From Carya illinoinensis (Eukaryota; Streptophyta; Magnoliopsida; Fagales; Juglandaceae), in assembly GCF_018687715.1 (NCBI RefSeq), contig NC_056765.1, forward strand, positions 1,736,001 through 1,800,000: DNA of 64,000 bases, written 5' to 3'. Below the pieces are notes generated by a model. That model was given only the letters and a program-made list of their open reading frames with translations. It was not told the DNA's origin and did not search any database. Made by a program: the position numbers and the translations under genes. Positions 11,599 through 22,974 of this stretch are shown here, one piece after another (the first letter of the stretch is position 1; each line of letters opens with the position of its first letter).

Positions 11599-12221
11599 TG
11601 TTAACGTCATGTTTCGTACACCCTTAGGCTAGGTCGCTCAACTGATCCGGGTCTTCACTCGAGTCGGGTCCTAAGGCAAGAGAGGGGTAGCCTTATGGTG
11701 GCCTAGGGAATCTCGGATGCAAAAGTTAGTATAGAATAAAGATCAAATTGCTCTAAAAAGGAAGACAATAATCGAGTATAATTGACAACAGACTTGAGCT
11801 CATCCTCCTCTTACCTCATAGTTCTGGGTGACTTTTATATTTGGTCCTTTAGGTCAGGTGGGCCATGCCCTATGTTTTGGGGTAGAGGGACGCCTCCCCC
11901 CGGAGTCTCCATCGCCATACTGCATTTAATGCGGCATAGTTTTCTTAGTGTCAGTCATTTAATGTGGCGTGGGTCTTTGGCAGAGTTGCTTGATACCGTA
12001 TCTTTCCTTTTTCCCAATCATGGTTTCCCGTGTCCTTCTACAACGTCTCATCTGAATGTTAATGATTACCCTCGCTCACACTGTCTTAGACCTGCCCCAT
12101 GTTACCCAAGGGGGTCTTTCTGGGCTCAGGTCGGCATTCCCACTGCTCATGGGGCCTGACAAAGTAATGAGCCCGGTGCAGTATTATGGGCTATAGGCTT
12201 TGACGAAAATATCCTCTAACA
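11599..12221 (-). repeat. Tat-like element 3' LTR (left)
   Basis: This LTR of 623 bp begins TGTTAACG and ends CCTCTAACA on the plus strand. From about 11739 it aligns with 17977-18485 with scattered differences, for example AGATCAAATTGCTCTAAAAA versus AGATCAAATTGCTCTAAAGA. The divergence suggests an old insertion. Confidence 0.88.
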
Positions 12222-12591
12222 GTTACCCTGTCAATTCTCATTGGTTCAACCTAATGGAAATTTTCATAGCTTCTTACTTGTCGCAGCTAACCACTCTTCC
12301 TGTCACTGAATGGCGGCATGGGCTGGTCAGTGGCCGCTCCACATGTTTGATACCGATTCCCCATATACTACCATCGGGGTGCTGATACAGCTCCCGTCGC
12401 TTCACATACTCTAAAAGATAGGCTATCAGACGCTACCCCCTGTTCGCGATTGTGAGACTGTGCCTTTAAATTTGCTCCCCCTTCCATCTGCATTGCTACC
12501 TTTCTTTTACCTTCAGTGTTTTCACTGTGCTCGTTGCCCTCCCTTGCTTGCAACCTTAACTCTTTCTTGCTTTACTTAGCCTTCCTAGCCC
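12222..12591. other. Tat-like element internal non-coding stretch
   Basis: No gene is visible between the left LTR and the antisense ORF. No clear polypurine tract is seen next to the LTR. Confidence 0.4.
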
Positions 12592-15261
12592 CAATGGCTT
12601 CCCAGAAATCCACCAACCTAATTGGCTCCGTGCACCGCTCTAAGGTCGGCTCGTCGGAGCTCGAGTTCTTGGGTCGTCACTAGCACTCTGGGGCTGCCCT
12701 GTCCTTTCTTTAATATTTTATGCTAACCTACCACATTCCGAATTCAGTTACTCTGGAAGTTCTTGGGCCGCATGAAGGGGCCGTGAGTCCGGATGGCTCA
12801 GCAACGCGGGTCGCCCTTTTTCCCAGCATGTTTTCCTGCAGGCTAAGAATGCCCTTTCCCTGTCCTGTCCGTGAAGTTCTGTATTGCTTTGGACTGGCAC
12901 CGCTCAGCTTCACCCGAATGCTTGGCGGATCCTGATATACTATTGAGTGCTATCGTGGCAGGCTTTATTGAAGTCCGACCCAGAGAAGGTTGATCTCACT
13001 TATTGTGATCTCTTCCTAACTCATCATATACAAAGAGGAATATGAGAGATCTACAGCTTCAGGGGGATGGCGCCTGCACTGGTTGTGCTAGAGTCGAGAT
13101 ACAGCAAAGTCTAGGATTGGATCGGCAGATTCTTCTTCTTAGGTGGTTGAGGATGGGAATTTCCACTAGGACAAATTTTTTGGGCTGAGTTCAAGATAAA
13201 GGCGGCCTGGGGAGTCGTGCTAAGCAACAAGGCGGTGCGCCCTGTGGCCACGTCGGATGAGGTCTGTCACATCGCGATCATGCAAGACTGGGCAGCTCAG
13301 TACCCTCTCCTGGTTCACTCCAAGGCCCTCCTTGGGATAATAGTCTGTCTGCCTTCCTTCCCCTATTGGGTTATATCGCTCCCTCTGCTCGAGGTGGTGC
13401 ATGATCCTTTGCTACGCTCTTTGAGGAAACGGGACGCTGAATCATCTCCTGAAGACGAAGGGAAGAGGATCTGTCTAGAGCCAAGGGGGGAGGTCCAGAA
13501 GTCTCCAAAGGCCTTGGCTCCCTGGACGATTAGTGCAGCATGTCCAGTCTCCACAGAGATGGTTGGCCCTCCTTCTTCTTCTGCAAGACTCTCCCGACAT
13601 CAGCAAGCTAGGGAGTTACTAGGCTCGAGTGCAACTTCTAAGTCTCTTCCTCTTGCTGTCTCTGTGAGGGATCCTGTCTATAGGAACTTGTGCATCTTGA
13701 TGGATGCGACCGGCACTTCGCAAAGGGCAGAAGTGGTCAATATGCACTTCTGAAGTGCTCTTCTAGATAGGGCACCTTGGCAAACCCGCATGGTGGAGCC
13801 CCCTCCTGAGTTGAATTTTGAGATGTCTCCCTCTCCATCATCCACTGCTCCGTCCTTGATCGATGCCTTCAATCTCGATAAGGCCTCGGATCCCCTCCGG
13901 ATGGATCCTGATGATGAAGGCTTCTCTGATTCTGGGCTCTTCGTACAGCGGGTAAGGGCCCAATTGCCACTACACAGGCCAAGTCCATGGCCAGTAAAGC
14001 TAATGGCAGGTCTAGAGAGGGGAGGCTGGCAGACATGCCAGATTTTTTCACCCCGCTGAGCCTTGGAAGGAATGTGCCGGAGGTGCCTTTAGTTCACACC
14101 CCGCCAAGCCCTGGAAAATTGGTAACTGGGGTAGTAGGTTCCTCTAGGGGTGAAGGTTGCCAGCGTGGGGGCGAGAGTGGGCCTTCTGTAGTGGTTCCCC
14201 CTGTCTTGTCAGTGAGTGAGGATGCTCTGACTGGGCCTGGCGGAGGTGATCCAGCCAGGTCCCCCCGAAGGGAAGTACGTTCTTCCAAAACTGTGAACAC
14301 AACAATTCATGTCGGTCCTCTAAACGAGTCCCTACGGGAGGATCCTGCCATAGGCCACAAAGTGGAGTGGCTACAAAAACTTCTCTTTGAGGTACTTCTC
14401 ACATTCTGCATTCCTTTTCTACTCTCTTGGTCTTGAGTGTGCTGTCTAACTTTAGGGCCCTTGTAGGGAATAAGAATGCTAGCCTAGCGCGTTGCTGAAG
14501 ATGAGGTACGACATCTCTAGTCTGTAGTGGAGCAGGAAAGAGAAGAGCGTGATTGCTTGGTGGTAGAACTGGTTGTTGCTCGAGAGTGGGCTCTAAAGGC
14601 CCAGGAGTCCCTAAGTAGGCTTCAGGAATCATGGGATCTTCTCCAAACAGAGAATGAGGAGCTGAAGGGTTTGCAAGAGTTTCACTGGCGTCGGATGAAG
14701 ATGCTGGAGGGGGAGTATTACGACATTGCAAAGGATCATGGGGTTTTGTAGGCTGAGGTCCAGGTCCGTGAAGAAGAGGTGCTAGCCAACCTAGCTGCCA
14801 CCCGTGAGAGGATCTCTGGTTAGAATGTGGTTATCTGGGATCTGCGCAGCGACCTATCGTAGGTGCAAGAGGTGGCCATAAGATCAAATAAGCAGCTAGG
14901 AAAGGCTCTTTCTATCTGCGATGAGGCATGGTCTCACGGATACCTGGAGGGCTTGGACAGGATGTGTGTCTACATCATTCTCAACCCTTAACGTAGTTCA
15001 AAGGCGCTGGAGGCTCATCTGTAGGCTATGGACTTCAGGATCCTCGAGCCTTATGTCACCACCCTTAATCATGCTACCGAGTTGGGGCAGGAGGCGATCC
15101 TAGACGCGTTCCTACCTGAAGATGATGACCCCGACAACTTCCTCCCTATGAGCACTTCTGCACTGGCACAAGGACAGGGGACTTTGAACATCCCCCAATT
15201 AGCGTTGAACGAGAGCAGAACTCTGCCAAGACTGACTCTTCTGATTCGCAGAAAGGCCTAG
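12592..15261 (+). pseudogene. Antisense ORF of Tat-like element (putative gypsy-type transposon domain protein), decayed
   Basis: Plus-strand frames run opposite to the protease of the same element. The start is MASQKSTNL at 12595. A block at 12720-12930 (EVLGPHEGAVSPDGSATR, CPVREVLYCFGLAPLSFTRM) resembles the plant 'putative gypsy type transposon' family (Pfam PF04195). Later a Ser/Pro-rich linker (13217-14430) leads to a coiled coil at 14527-14750 (EREERDCLVVELVVAREWAL, LQTENEELKGLQ). At least six stops and frame changes break it. Similar extra antisense ORFs are known from Tat-clade elements, and their role is unclear. The family assignment is from memory of the motif pattern. Confidence 0.62.
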
Positions 15262-15985
15262 AGCTCCCCGGTCCTGATCCTCCTCTGTGGCTGTAGTCCT
15301 TCTTTTCCCTGTCGTGTACCTTCTTAGGGCTGTGTTGGTTGTAAATGCCACATGGTCCCTTTGTAAATTGTAGATGGATCAATCAATAAAGACATGTATC
15401 TTTCTTTTATACCTTGACTTCTTTCTCTTTTGTATCTCTTTGCATGGTTTCTAGCTATTATATTGTATTCCCCTGGTTGTCATCATCTTGACAGTTGATG
15501 AATAAAATTCTCTCTTTATGTCTTCCTGTTCAGTTGCCTTTACTTTTGATGCTTTTAGTTGCGATGTCTTCTATTACGCATGCCTTTCACAAGCAGCGAT
15601 GTATCGTCTGTTTGCTCACGTCGCAGTGAGTGGATGATTATCCTGCCAGTATCCAGCTGGGCATAATTGAGCTTCTGCCCCTGTCGACCCCTGAGGCTAT
15701 TTGTAGCATAACCTGTTTGCGATCTTGCACATAAGGCCCCCATCTTGCTTGAATTATGCCGCATAGCTGAAACCCTTATGGAAATTCCCTCGATGCGTTG
15801 CCAGCCTGCCATGCTGACTTGGCATTTTTTCAATTGATGGTCGAGCGGCTCGTAAGCCAAACCCGACCAAGTTTGCTATAAAAGTCAATTCGTAGGTGTA
15901 TATATGTAAATTTAACTTGAACATCACCAGCCTATCTTGCCGACTCGGCGCATTGGGACTTTAGGGCCTCTACGGGCTTAAGCTG
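15262..15985. other. Non-coding gap inside the Tat-like element
   Basis: This is a 3' flank of the antisense ORF with several AATAAA-like words (for example near 15385 and 15502). They could serve as poly(A) signals for the plus-strand ORF. Nothing else is recognised. Confidence 0.4.
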
Positions 15986-17145
15986 GTCTCCTGACTGTTC
16001 GCATTCCTCCAAGGGAGGAGCATATTTATTCCCTCGGAGAGCTTTCCTGTGCCAAGTAGCCTTCGTTCATTCCCTTGTGGGAGCTTTCCCCCGCGAGGTG
16101 ATTTCCTCGGGGGAGGTTCGTCGTTCCCTCATGGGCGCATTCCCCCTTAGGTGAGGATTGTCATCCTCTCAGGGGAGCTTTCCTTGACAGGAGCTTTCCC
16201 ACGTGAGGAGTAGTTCCTTGGGAGAAGTTCGCTCCTTCTCTTAGGTGAGCCTTGGTTCATTTCCTCAGAGGAGCATTCCCTCGAGAGAGCTTTCCCACGT
16301 GAGGTGCGTGGCCTCGGCGAAGGTTCAACATTTCCTCAGGAGAGCTTTCTCACGTGAGGTGGTTCCTTGGGGGAGATTCGCCATTCCTTCAAGGGAGTTT
16401 TCATTCATTCCCTCAAGGGAGCATTCTCTCGGGGGAGTTTTCCCGAGCAAGGAGCGTGGCCTCGGGGGAGGTTCATCATTCCCTCAGGGGAGCCATCATT
16501 CCATCCCTCAGGGAAGCATTCCCTCGGGGGAGCTTTCCCGCACGAGGTGGATCCTTGGGGGTGCCTTCGTTCATTCCTACGGTGGAGCTTTCCCTCACAA
16601 GGTGATTCCTCAGGGGAGGTTCGACATTCCCTCAGGCGAGCATTCCCTCGTGGGAGCTTTCCCACTCTAGGTGGATCCTCAGGAGAGCCTTCATTCATTC
16701 CTTCGGGGGAGGTTCGACATTCCTTCAGGGGAGCATTTCCTTAGGGAAGCATTCCTTGGTGGGAGCTTTCCAGCTCGAGGTGGTGCCTTGGGGGAGATTC
16801 GACATTCCCTCAAGGGAGAATTCCCTCATGGGAATTTTCCACGTGAGGTGAATTCTAGGGGGAGCCTTCATTCATTCTCTCGGGGGAGCTTTCCCTTATG
16901 GGAGCTTTCCCCATGGCCAAGGATCGTCATCCTCTCTGGGAGCATTCTTTCGGAGGAGCTTTCTCGCTCCCGGGAGCTTTCCTGAGTAAGGAGTATTTCC
17001 TCGAGAGAGGTTCATTCCTTCCCTCAGAGGAGCCTTGGTTCATTCCCTCAGAGGGGCATTCCTTCATGGGAGATTTCCTGTGCGAGGTTTGTGGCCTCGA
17101 GGGAGGTTCGACATTCCCTCAGGGAAACTTTGGTTCATTGAATAA
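15986..17145. repeat. GC-rich degenerate tandem array inside the Tat-like element
   Basis: About 1.15 kb consists of imperfect repeats built from ATTCCCTCGGGGGAGCTTTC, CGCGAGGTGGATCCT and GGGGAGGTTCGACATTCC. The short period is about 30-33 bp, and a higher-order period near 90-100 bp is visible by eye. All open frames in it on both strands are repeat translations. Variable tandem repeats in the 3' part are described for Tat/Ogre retrotransposons and can seed satellite DNA. Confidence 0.9.
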
Positions 17146-17380
17146 GAATCATAGTCATTTATAGTTTGGAATTGGTTTTGCAAGTTTTTTGAAAGAGATC
17201 CAACATTTTCATTAATCTACCACGAGTTCATATTTATAAAGTAAAACAAAAGAACAAAAAATAAAGATAACAATGTGAGAAAGTAGGGAGGGCCCCGGTT
17301 GTCATTTCTTCTTGGCATGCATCCCTCCTCCTTCCTCCTAGTCGGGACAGCTTGGATCCTTTTGGGAGCTTGCCACAACT

Positions 17381-17960
17381 TCAAGATTGGTGCATGCCAC
17401 GTGTCGCTTCCCCCCTGGTGGACTTCAGCTCCTGCATATAGCATTCCAGCTCTGAGGTCTGCTCTCCTCGGATCTCACTGATTCCCTGAACAGTAGGAAA
17501 CTTGATTTTTAGGTGGTAGGTGGAGGTGATGGCTCGCAGCTGGTTGAGTGTCAGGCAACTGATGATGGCATTGTAAGAGGAATGAGCATTTACTACCAAA
17601 AAGTCAACCATAACTGAGGTGATGCAGGGCAGGTTGCCTACCAAAATTAACAAGGCGATGGTCCCCGCTAGCTAGACCGTTTCTCCCGAAAAGTTTTTGA
17701 GCGGCATTGGGGTTGGTTGGAGCCGAGCCACATCTATCCCCATGAGGGTGAATGCATCCTAGAATAAGATGTCCACCAAGGTGCCGTTGTCGATGAGGAT
17801 TCTTCTGGTTGTGAAGTTGGTGACCTACATGGTGAACACTAGTGCCTCGTCGTGTGGATAGAATACCCCTTCCTCGTCGACTTCCCTGAAGGAGATTACA
17901 GGAGCAGACTCGGTTCGGGGGTGCTTCACAGGTCGGTAGGAGGCTGAGTAAACTTCTCGA
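17381..17960 (-). pseudogene. Ty3-gypsy (Tat-like) gag-pol protease region, remnant
   Basis: On the minus strand the frame reads REVDEEGVFYPHDEALVFTM, then TNFTTRRILIDNGTLVDILF, MGIDVARLQPTPMPLKNFSG, NAHSSYNAIISCLTLNQLRA and STYHLKIKFPT. This is the retropepsin-like region of Tat-type polyproteins. IDNG takes the place of the catalytic D-T/S-G. Three in-frame stops (after FTM, DILF and ETV) kill it. It begins almost directly at the truncated 5' LTR, so leader, PBS and gag are deleted. It stops near 17280 before RT. Confidence 0.85.
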
Positions 17961-17976
17961 TACTGGGCCTCTTTAG

Positions 17977-18485
17977 AGATCAAATTGCTCTAAAGAGGAA
18001 GACAATAGTGAAGTATAATTGACAACAGACTTGAGTTCATCCTCCTCTTACCTCATAGTTTTGTTCAACCTTTATACTTGGTCCTTTAGGTCAGGTGGGT
18101 CATGCCCTGTGTTTTGGGGTAGAGGGAAGCCTCCCCCCGAAGTCTCCACTGCCATGCTGCATTTAATGCGGCGTAGTTTTCTTAGTGTCCGTCATTTAAT
18201 GTGATGTGGGTATCTGGCAGAGTTGCCTGATGTCGTCTCTTCCATTTTTCCCAATCATGGTTTCTTACATCCTTCTGCGATGTCCCATCTCAATGTTGAT
18301 GATTAACCCTTACTCGCCGGGGTCTGGAGTCCGCCCAACTCACAAGAGTTTGAGACCTGCCCAGGGCTACCAAAGGGGGCCTTTCTGGGCTCGGGCTGGT
18401 ATACCCACGGCTCATGGGGCCTGACAAAGTAATGGATTTGGAGCAGTATTATGGGCTATAGGCCTATCAAAAATACCCCCTAACA
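17977..18485 (-). repeat. Tat-like element 5' LTR (right), truncated
   Basis: This stretch matches 11739-12221 of the other LTR and lacks the part equivalent to 11599-11738. The truncation abuts the protease remnant, so a single deletion appears to have removed the inner LTR end, the PBS and gag. Confidence 0.85.
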
Positions 18486-19492
18486 TAGGGAGCACTACAA
18501 TATCTTGAAGGAGCAAAGCATATCTAACCTTGAAAAGAAGCATGAAGTTGAATTCCCATCATGGTTTAGGAAACGTGTAAGGAAAATGGGAAATCATTTT
18601 TATTTTCTTTGCTTATTCTTTCATTATAACATTTTATTTTTCATTGGAATTTTTATCTCATCGCCTTCTCAATTTTATAGATTCAAGTGTTACAGGCTAC
18701 CAATCCTGACAAAGTATCTGATAATCTTTATGCAATAGTTTATGGTCCTGACCCTTGGGTGGGTAGATATATTGGGTGTATAATGAATGGTATACGGTTT
18801 CATACAAGGCAAATAGAGATGAATCGTAGGACTCAAAATAGTGGTGTCTGTGTTACTAGTGAGCACCAGGGTATTATGGTCAACTTCTATGGCGTTCTGA
18901 ATGAGATATTGGAGGTGTGGTACATGGGTTGGCGGCATGTATGGTTGTTAAGTTGTGATTGGTTTGATATTGGTGATACCAATCGAGGGTACATGTTCAA
19001 AAGCATGTTACAAGTGTCAACATGTCCAGAACATGGTATAGAGATGACCCGTTTGTATTGGCACGCCAAGTGTCACAAGTTTATTACCTACAAGACACCC
19101 ACTTGCTTGGGGCATGGCAAGTTGTACAGAAGATCACATATAGAAATGATTATGACATTCCACAAGATCATAAGGATTCTGATGGGGATGTAGGTAGCGA
19201 GCCCGATGTGTATTGGGAGGAAGAGTCCGATGATATTCAAAGAGATGTACACGTCAACCACAATATCCCCTAATTGTCATGGCTTCGGCTAGACATTGAG
19301 CCCAACACAGTTGTTGTTGTTGCATTGTCTCATGATGGTAATGACATTCTTGATGACCAGCATTATGAAAACAATATATTGGAGGAGTCAGAATCTGATT
19401 GCAGTGACTCTTTTACTATTGCTTCCACTAATGAGAATCTACTTATGGACACCGATGTTGAGACAACTAATGAAGTTGGTTTCTTAGGATGA
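18486..19492 (+). pseudogene. CACTA TNP2-type transposase, C-terminal part (DUF4216-like)
   Basis: After the TAGGG duplication the transposase resumes with EHYNILKEQ, EVEFPSWFRKRVRKM, an intron-like gap to about 18680, then a DUF4216-like block: GYMFKSMLQVSTCP, VSQVYYLQDTHLLGAWQVVQ, YDIPQDHKDSDGD and an acidic tail (YWEEESDD and later SESDCSDSF). The frame shifts near 19030 and 19270 and a stop follows NHNIP. This is the end of the same gene that starts near 2956. Confidence 0.83.
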
Positions 19493-21070
19493 CAGTGATC
19501 ATACATCATAGTGGCATGTATGGTAATAACTTTACCAACTCATTCTTAATAGCAGGCGATGAAATATTATTGGCAGGTATCCATTTTTGCATTTCGTATA
19601 TTCATGAAGTACCTTTGCATTATGTCCCTTATTTATTTTAGGCCTACAATAAAGATGCTAGCCAAATTGATGCTAGGGAATAGAGAGTGATAAAGATGTA
19701 GGCTATCTGAATTTAATTTGTCCCTATTAGATGCCTCAACTTTAATATTCAAAATGCTTATTGTCGACATTTGTGATTAATTAGGTGTAACCAAAAACTA
19801 AGTTTTGGCGGTGACACTAGATCTTGTGATGCACTAGAAGAGCTACAAAATGGTGTTGTGATTTAGTTTAAAATCATTTCAATTTATGCAAGATGGAAGT
19901 GCAGGGACTTATGTATAATTGAGAAAATTGGCTTATACCTTGTTGGACTTTGATGGAAGGCTGGATGAATTTTGTTAATCGTGTCAAAATAGTACTGGGC
20001 CATTGTTGGAAAATCAAGAGGGTCCCAAATTAATAAACCATTTTAAATGGCTCCTACAAAGTTAAAATGAGAAGGTTTAAAAAACAAATATTCCTGGTAG
20101 TTTACTTGTTTTGAAGATACATGCTTTTGTGTCATGTTTGCTGCTGGTTCTCATTTAATAGGAAAGAGATTACAGAGCTGTATTTTTATTTCAGGAAGAC
20201 AAAATGTGAATATGAGATTATATGTGGATAGTTAATTGCCGAGTACCACATCACAAGGAATAGTACATGCACCTATTAGTATAATATTGAGTTGTTGGAG
20301 ATTCAATTACTTAGTAACTTTGTTAATATATAACAACAGCAAACAGATTCCAAAAATGAAAAGGATATATTGGCTTAGTCCAGTCACATTTTTTTAACTC
20401 TTTGGATATGATGGTATTATTAAAAGCGTCACAATAATTTAATACATATTCTTAAATTTTCCCTTAATCATGAATTGTAATATTGAAATAATATAAGTCC
20501 ATACAACTAATTTTACTCTACATTAAAGTTTATGGCAGATTAATTAGCACATTTTATTTTTGTAATAAGTCAAGTCTTACAAAAATAACTATTGAGCTAG
20601 ACGCATGGAGATAATATATGGCAGTAGCATTTGGAGAGGCAAGTAGATCCAATATAAATTTGGCATAGAAGCGGGAAGCTTAAATGTGTTTGGTGGGTTG
20701 GGAAGTCATGAAGGGCCAAATTTGTAATTTCAACATACTCATTTTGATTCATTCGGGGCAGATAAGAATGAAGGATACATTGTGGTTGTTTAGTTTCTTC
20801 TTTTCTTCTAGGTCAGCAAGGAAAAAGCCCAGCCAGAGTTTATTGTCTCAAGCAAGGGCTCTCATCTCCAGAGGCTACCGACTGGAGGCGCCATTTGCTT
20901 CTCCTACAAACCCAGTGACAGTAGATCAAAAGTGGTGACTTCCCTTTTTTTTTTAAGGGAAGTCAATTTTTTCTTAAGGAAAGTTGTGATTTTTTAATAT
21001 TTCCTTAATGAAAGATGTATTTTTCTCCCTCTACAGAATCTAAATGACTTTTATACTTGTGGGTTTTACA
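19493..21070. other. CACTA internal spacer, no gene recognised
   Basis: This is an AT-rich spacer between the two CACTA genes. The open frame near 20684-20938 has no family-like composition. A TTTTTTTAAGGGAAGTC inverted motif lies near 20944-20975. Confidence 0.45.
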
Positions 21071-21700
21071 TGGGTATTTACATGATTGAAAAGAAAATAT
21101 TTTTTCTGTTGGGTACGTGTAAAAGGATAGCACTTCATCTTTTCTTATGGGTAAAGTATTGGGTGTTAGGGGATTTGCCAAATTTTGGGTTCTGCATGGA
21201 TGGAGCATGGTATTTTTTTATTTTTTTTATTTTTTGTGGGTTTTGTAATTCGGGTTCATAAAATTTTATATCTTCATGTGGGGTTTGCAAGTGAATGATA
21301 AAGGAAGAGATTAGTTAATATAATTTGTTAAAGCCCAACATATATTGGATACTAGAAGGCTAGTTAGAGAGATTGTTATTGCTAGTTATATGGGTATTTA
21401 CATGGTTGAAAAGAAGAAGTTTTTCTATTGGGTACGTGTAAAGGGACAGCACTTCATCTTTTCTTGTGGGTAATGTATTGGGTGTCATGAGTTTGCAACA
21501 TTTTGCGTTCTACGTGGGTGGAGCATGGTGATTTTTTTTAAAAGTTTTGTCATTTGGGTTCATAAAAGTGGAATCTTCATGTGGGATTTGCAAGTGAATG
21601 ATTAAGGAAGAGATTAGTTAGTATAATTTGTTGAAGCCCAACCCTTATTGGATACTAGAAGGCTGGTCAAAGAGATTGTTATGGCTGGTTATATATAAGC
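21071..21700. repeat. 320-bp tandem duplication upstream of the second CACTA gene
   Basis: TGGGTATTTACATG at 21071 recurs at 21391. The following roughly 310 bases match with scattered changes, including GGGTACGTGTAAA, GCACTTCATCTTTTCTT, GGAGCATGGT, and CCCAAC followed by TTGGATACTAGAAGGCT. It lies just upstream of the Transposase_24-type gene, so it may duplicate promoter sequence. Confidence 0.85.
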
Positions 21701-22974
21701 TAGAAGGTAGTTGTTGACACCAAGTTGCCTATGGTGTTCAATGTCTCTAGATACTAGATTAATATTTGAAGGGGAAACTTTTTTTTCAAATTAATTGGTA
21801 GACATGCATCCAAGTATACGAAGAAGAGTACGTGGCCGAGGGGGCAGCTTTAGGAGCATCTTAGTTCCCAGGCGGCCAATTATACAAGATGCACCATCAC
21901 CCCCATGAAATACACCCGCACTAAGAGACAAACATTAATGGCTCCTCATTAGATGACTCAACCCAACCGCTCGACGTCATCTTCGAAACTGAGTTTCCAG
22001 ACTAGATTGAAAGTACAAGTACGATATTACATGGGTTGCACTTATGTTATTAAATTATTTCTTTATGAGTATGGTTGTGAGCAAACAGTAGTTATAATAC
22101 TAACATATTTGTGGTGGAGCTCCACATGTAGTACCTATCACTAAGAAACAAGGCTGCGGACGAGCAAAGATAACTAAGTTTGATATGCTTAGAAAGATTG
22201 GCCCCATTCCTTTGCTGATAAAGGATGGGGACATGAAGGTTTCATGCTCTCATGCAAGCATATTTAGTGGAAGAGTAACATGAATGATCAAAAATTATGA
22301 TCCCATGGGTTATGCTCATTGGAATGATGTGCCTAATGCTGAATAGGACTAGTTATGTAGTCAAGTTCGAGTAAGTAACATTGCCAACCACACAATTAGC
22401 TTTGTCATTCTTACATTTTCTTTTCTCCATTTATTTCGCTTGCATATATTGACATATTGGAAGGGAAATTGAACTTAGGCTGACTTTATACTACAATGGG
22501 AAAAGGAAAATCACCACAAGACAGTCACAGCACAACTACGTAGAAAGTTTAATTCTTTTCACTACGACCTACACAAGATCTACATCGGATATGGAAATCA
22601 TAAAATGGCTTAAGGAAAGGGCACTGATCTGGTGGATGCAGAGGTGTGAAAAAAATTATGCATGCGGTGGGGTAGCAAGGACTTGAAGGTAATCATCCCT
22701 ACTACATGGCTTAATCATCTATTATTTAATGCATTGCTATGAATAACATTATGAATATTGGTGGTTCTCAAAATACATGCAATGTTTGTAAATGTATTAG
22801 AAAGTTGCTTTCCATTTTAATATACATGTTATTTGTTTAACCTCCATGTCATGCATATTCTTGACTAGGCACTTTCACTACAAAACAAGGCAAATCGGGA
22901 CAAACAATTGACTAACCACACTGCTAGGAGGAAGTTCTTTGTTTGAATCATTGAGGAGAAGGTAATATACTTCT

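Larger units (their letters stand above)
11599..18485 (-). mobile_element. Tat-like Ty3-gypsy retrotransposon, internally deleted
   Basis: The element has TG...CA termini (TGTTAACG...CCCTAACA) and an exact 5-bp TSD, TAGGG (11594-11598 and 18486-18490). LTR sequence occurs at both ends. A protease-region fragment on the minus strand fixes the orientation, so the right LTR is the 5' LTR. Most of gag, RT, RNase H and integrase is missing. What remains is protease, a GC-rich tandem array and an ORF on the opposite strand. That order (protease, gap, tandem repeats, antisense ORF, 3' LTR) fits the Tat/Ogre clade with an extra antisense ORF. It inserted into an intron of the CACTA transposase. Confidence 0.85.

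Noticed and set aside
12222..12260. Possible plus-strand PBS behind the left Tat-like LTR
   Set aside because: The sequence does not resemble a tRNA 3' end, and the protease fragment shows that the element runs on the minus strand.
15986..17145. Several overlapping open frames with repeated SFPREVDP- and GSFPL-like words
   Set aside because: They exist in several phases and on both strands because the DNA is a tandem array.
20684..20938. 84-codon frame in the CACTA spacer
   Set aside because: It has no family signature, no conserved neighbours and an AT-rich context.
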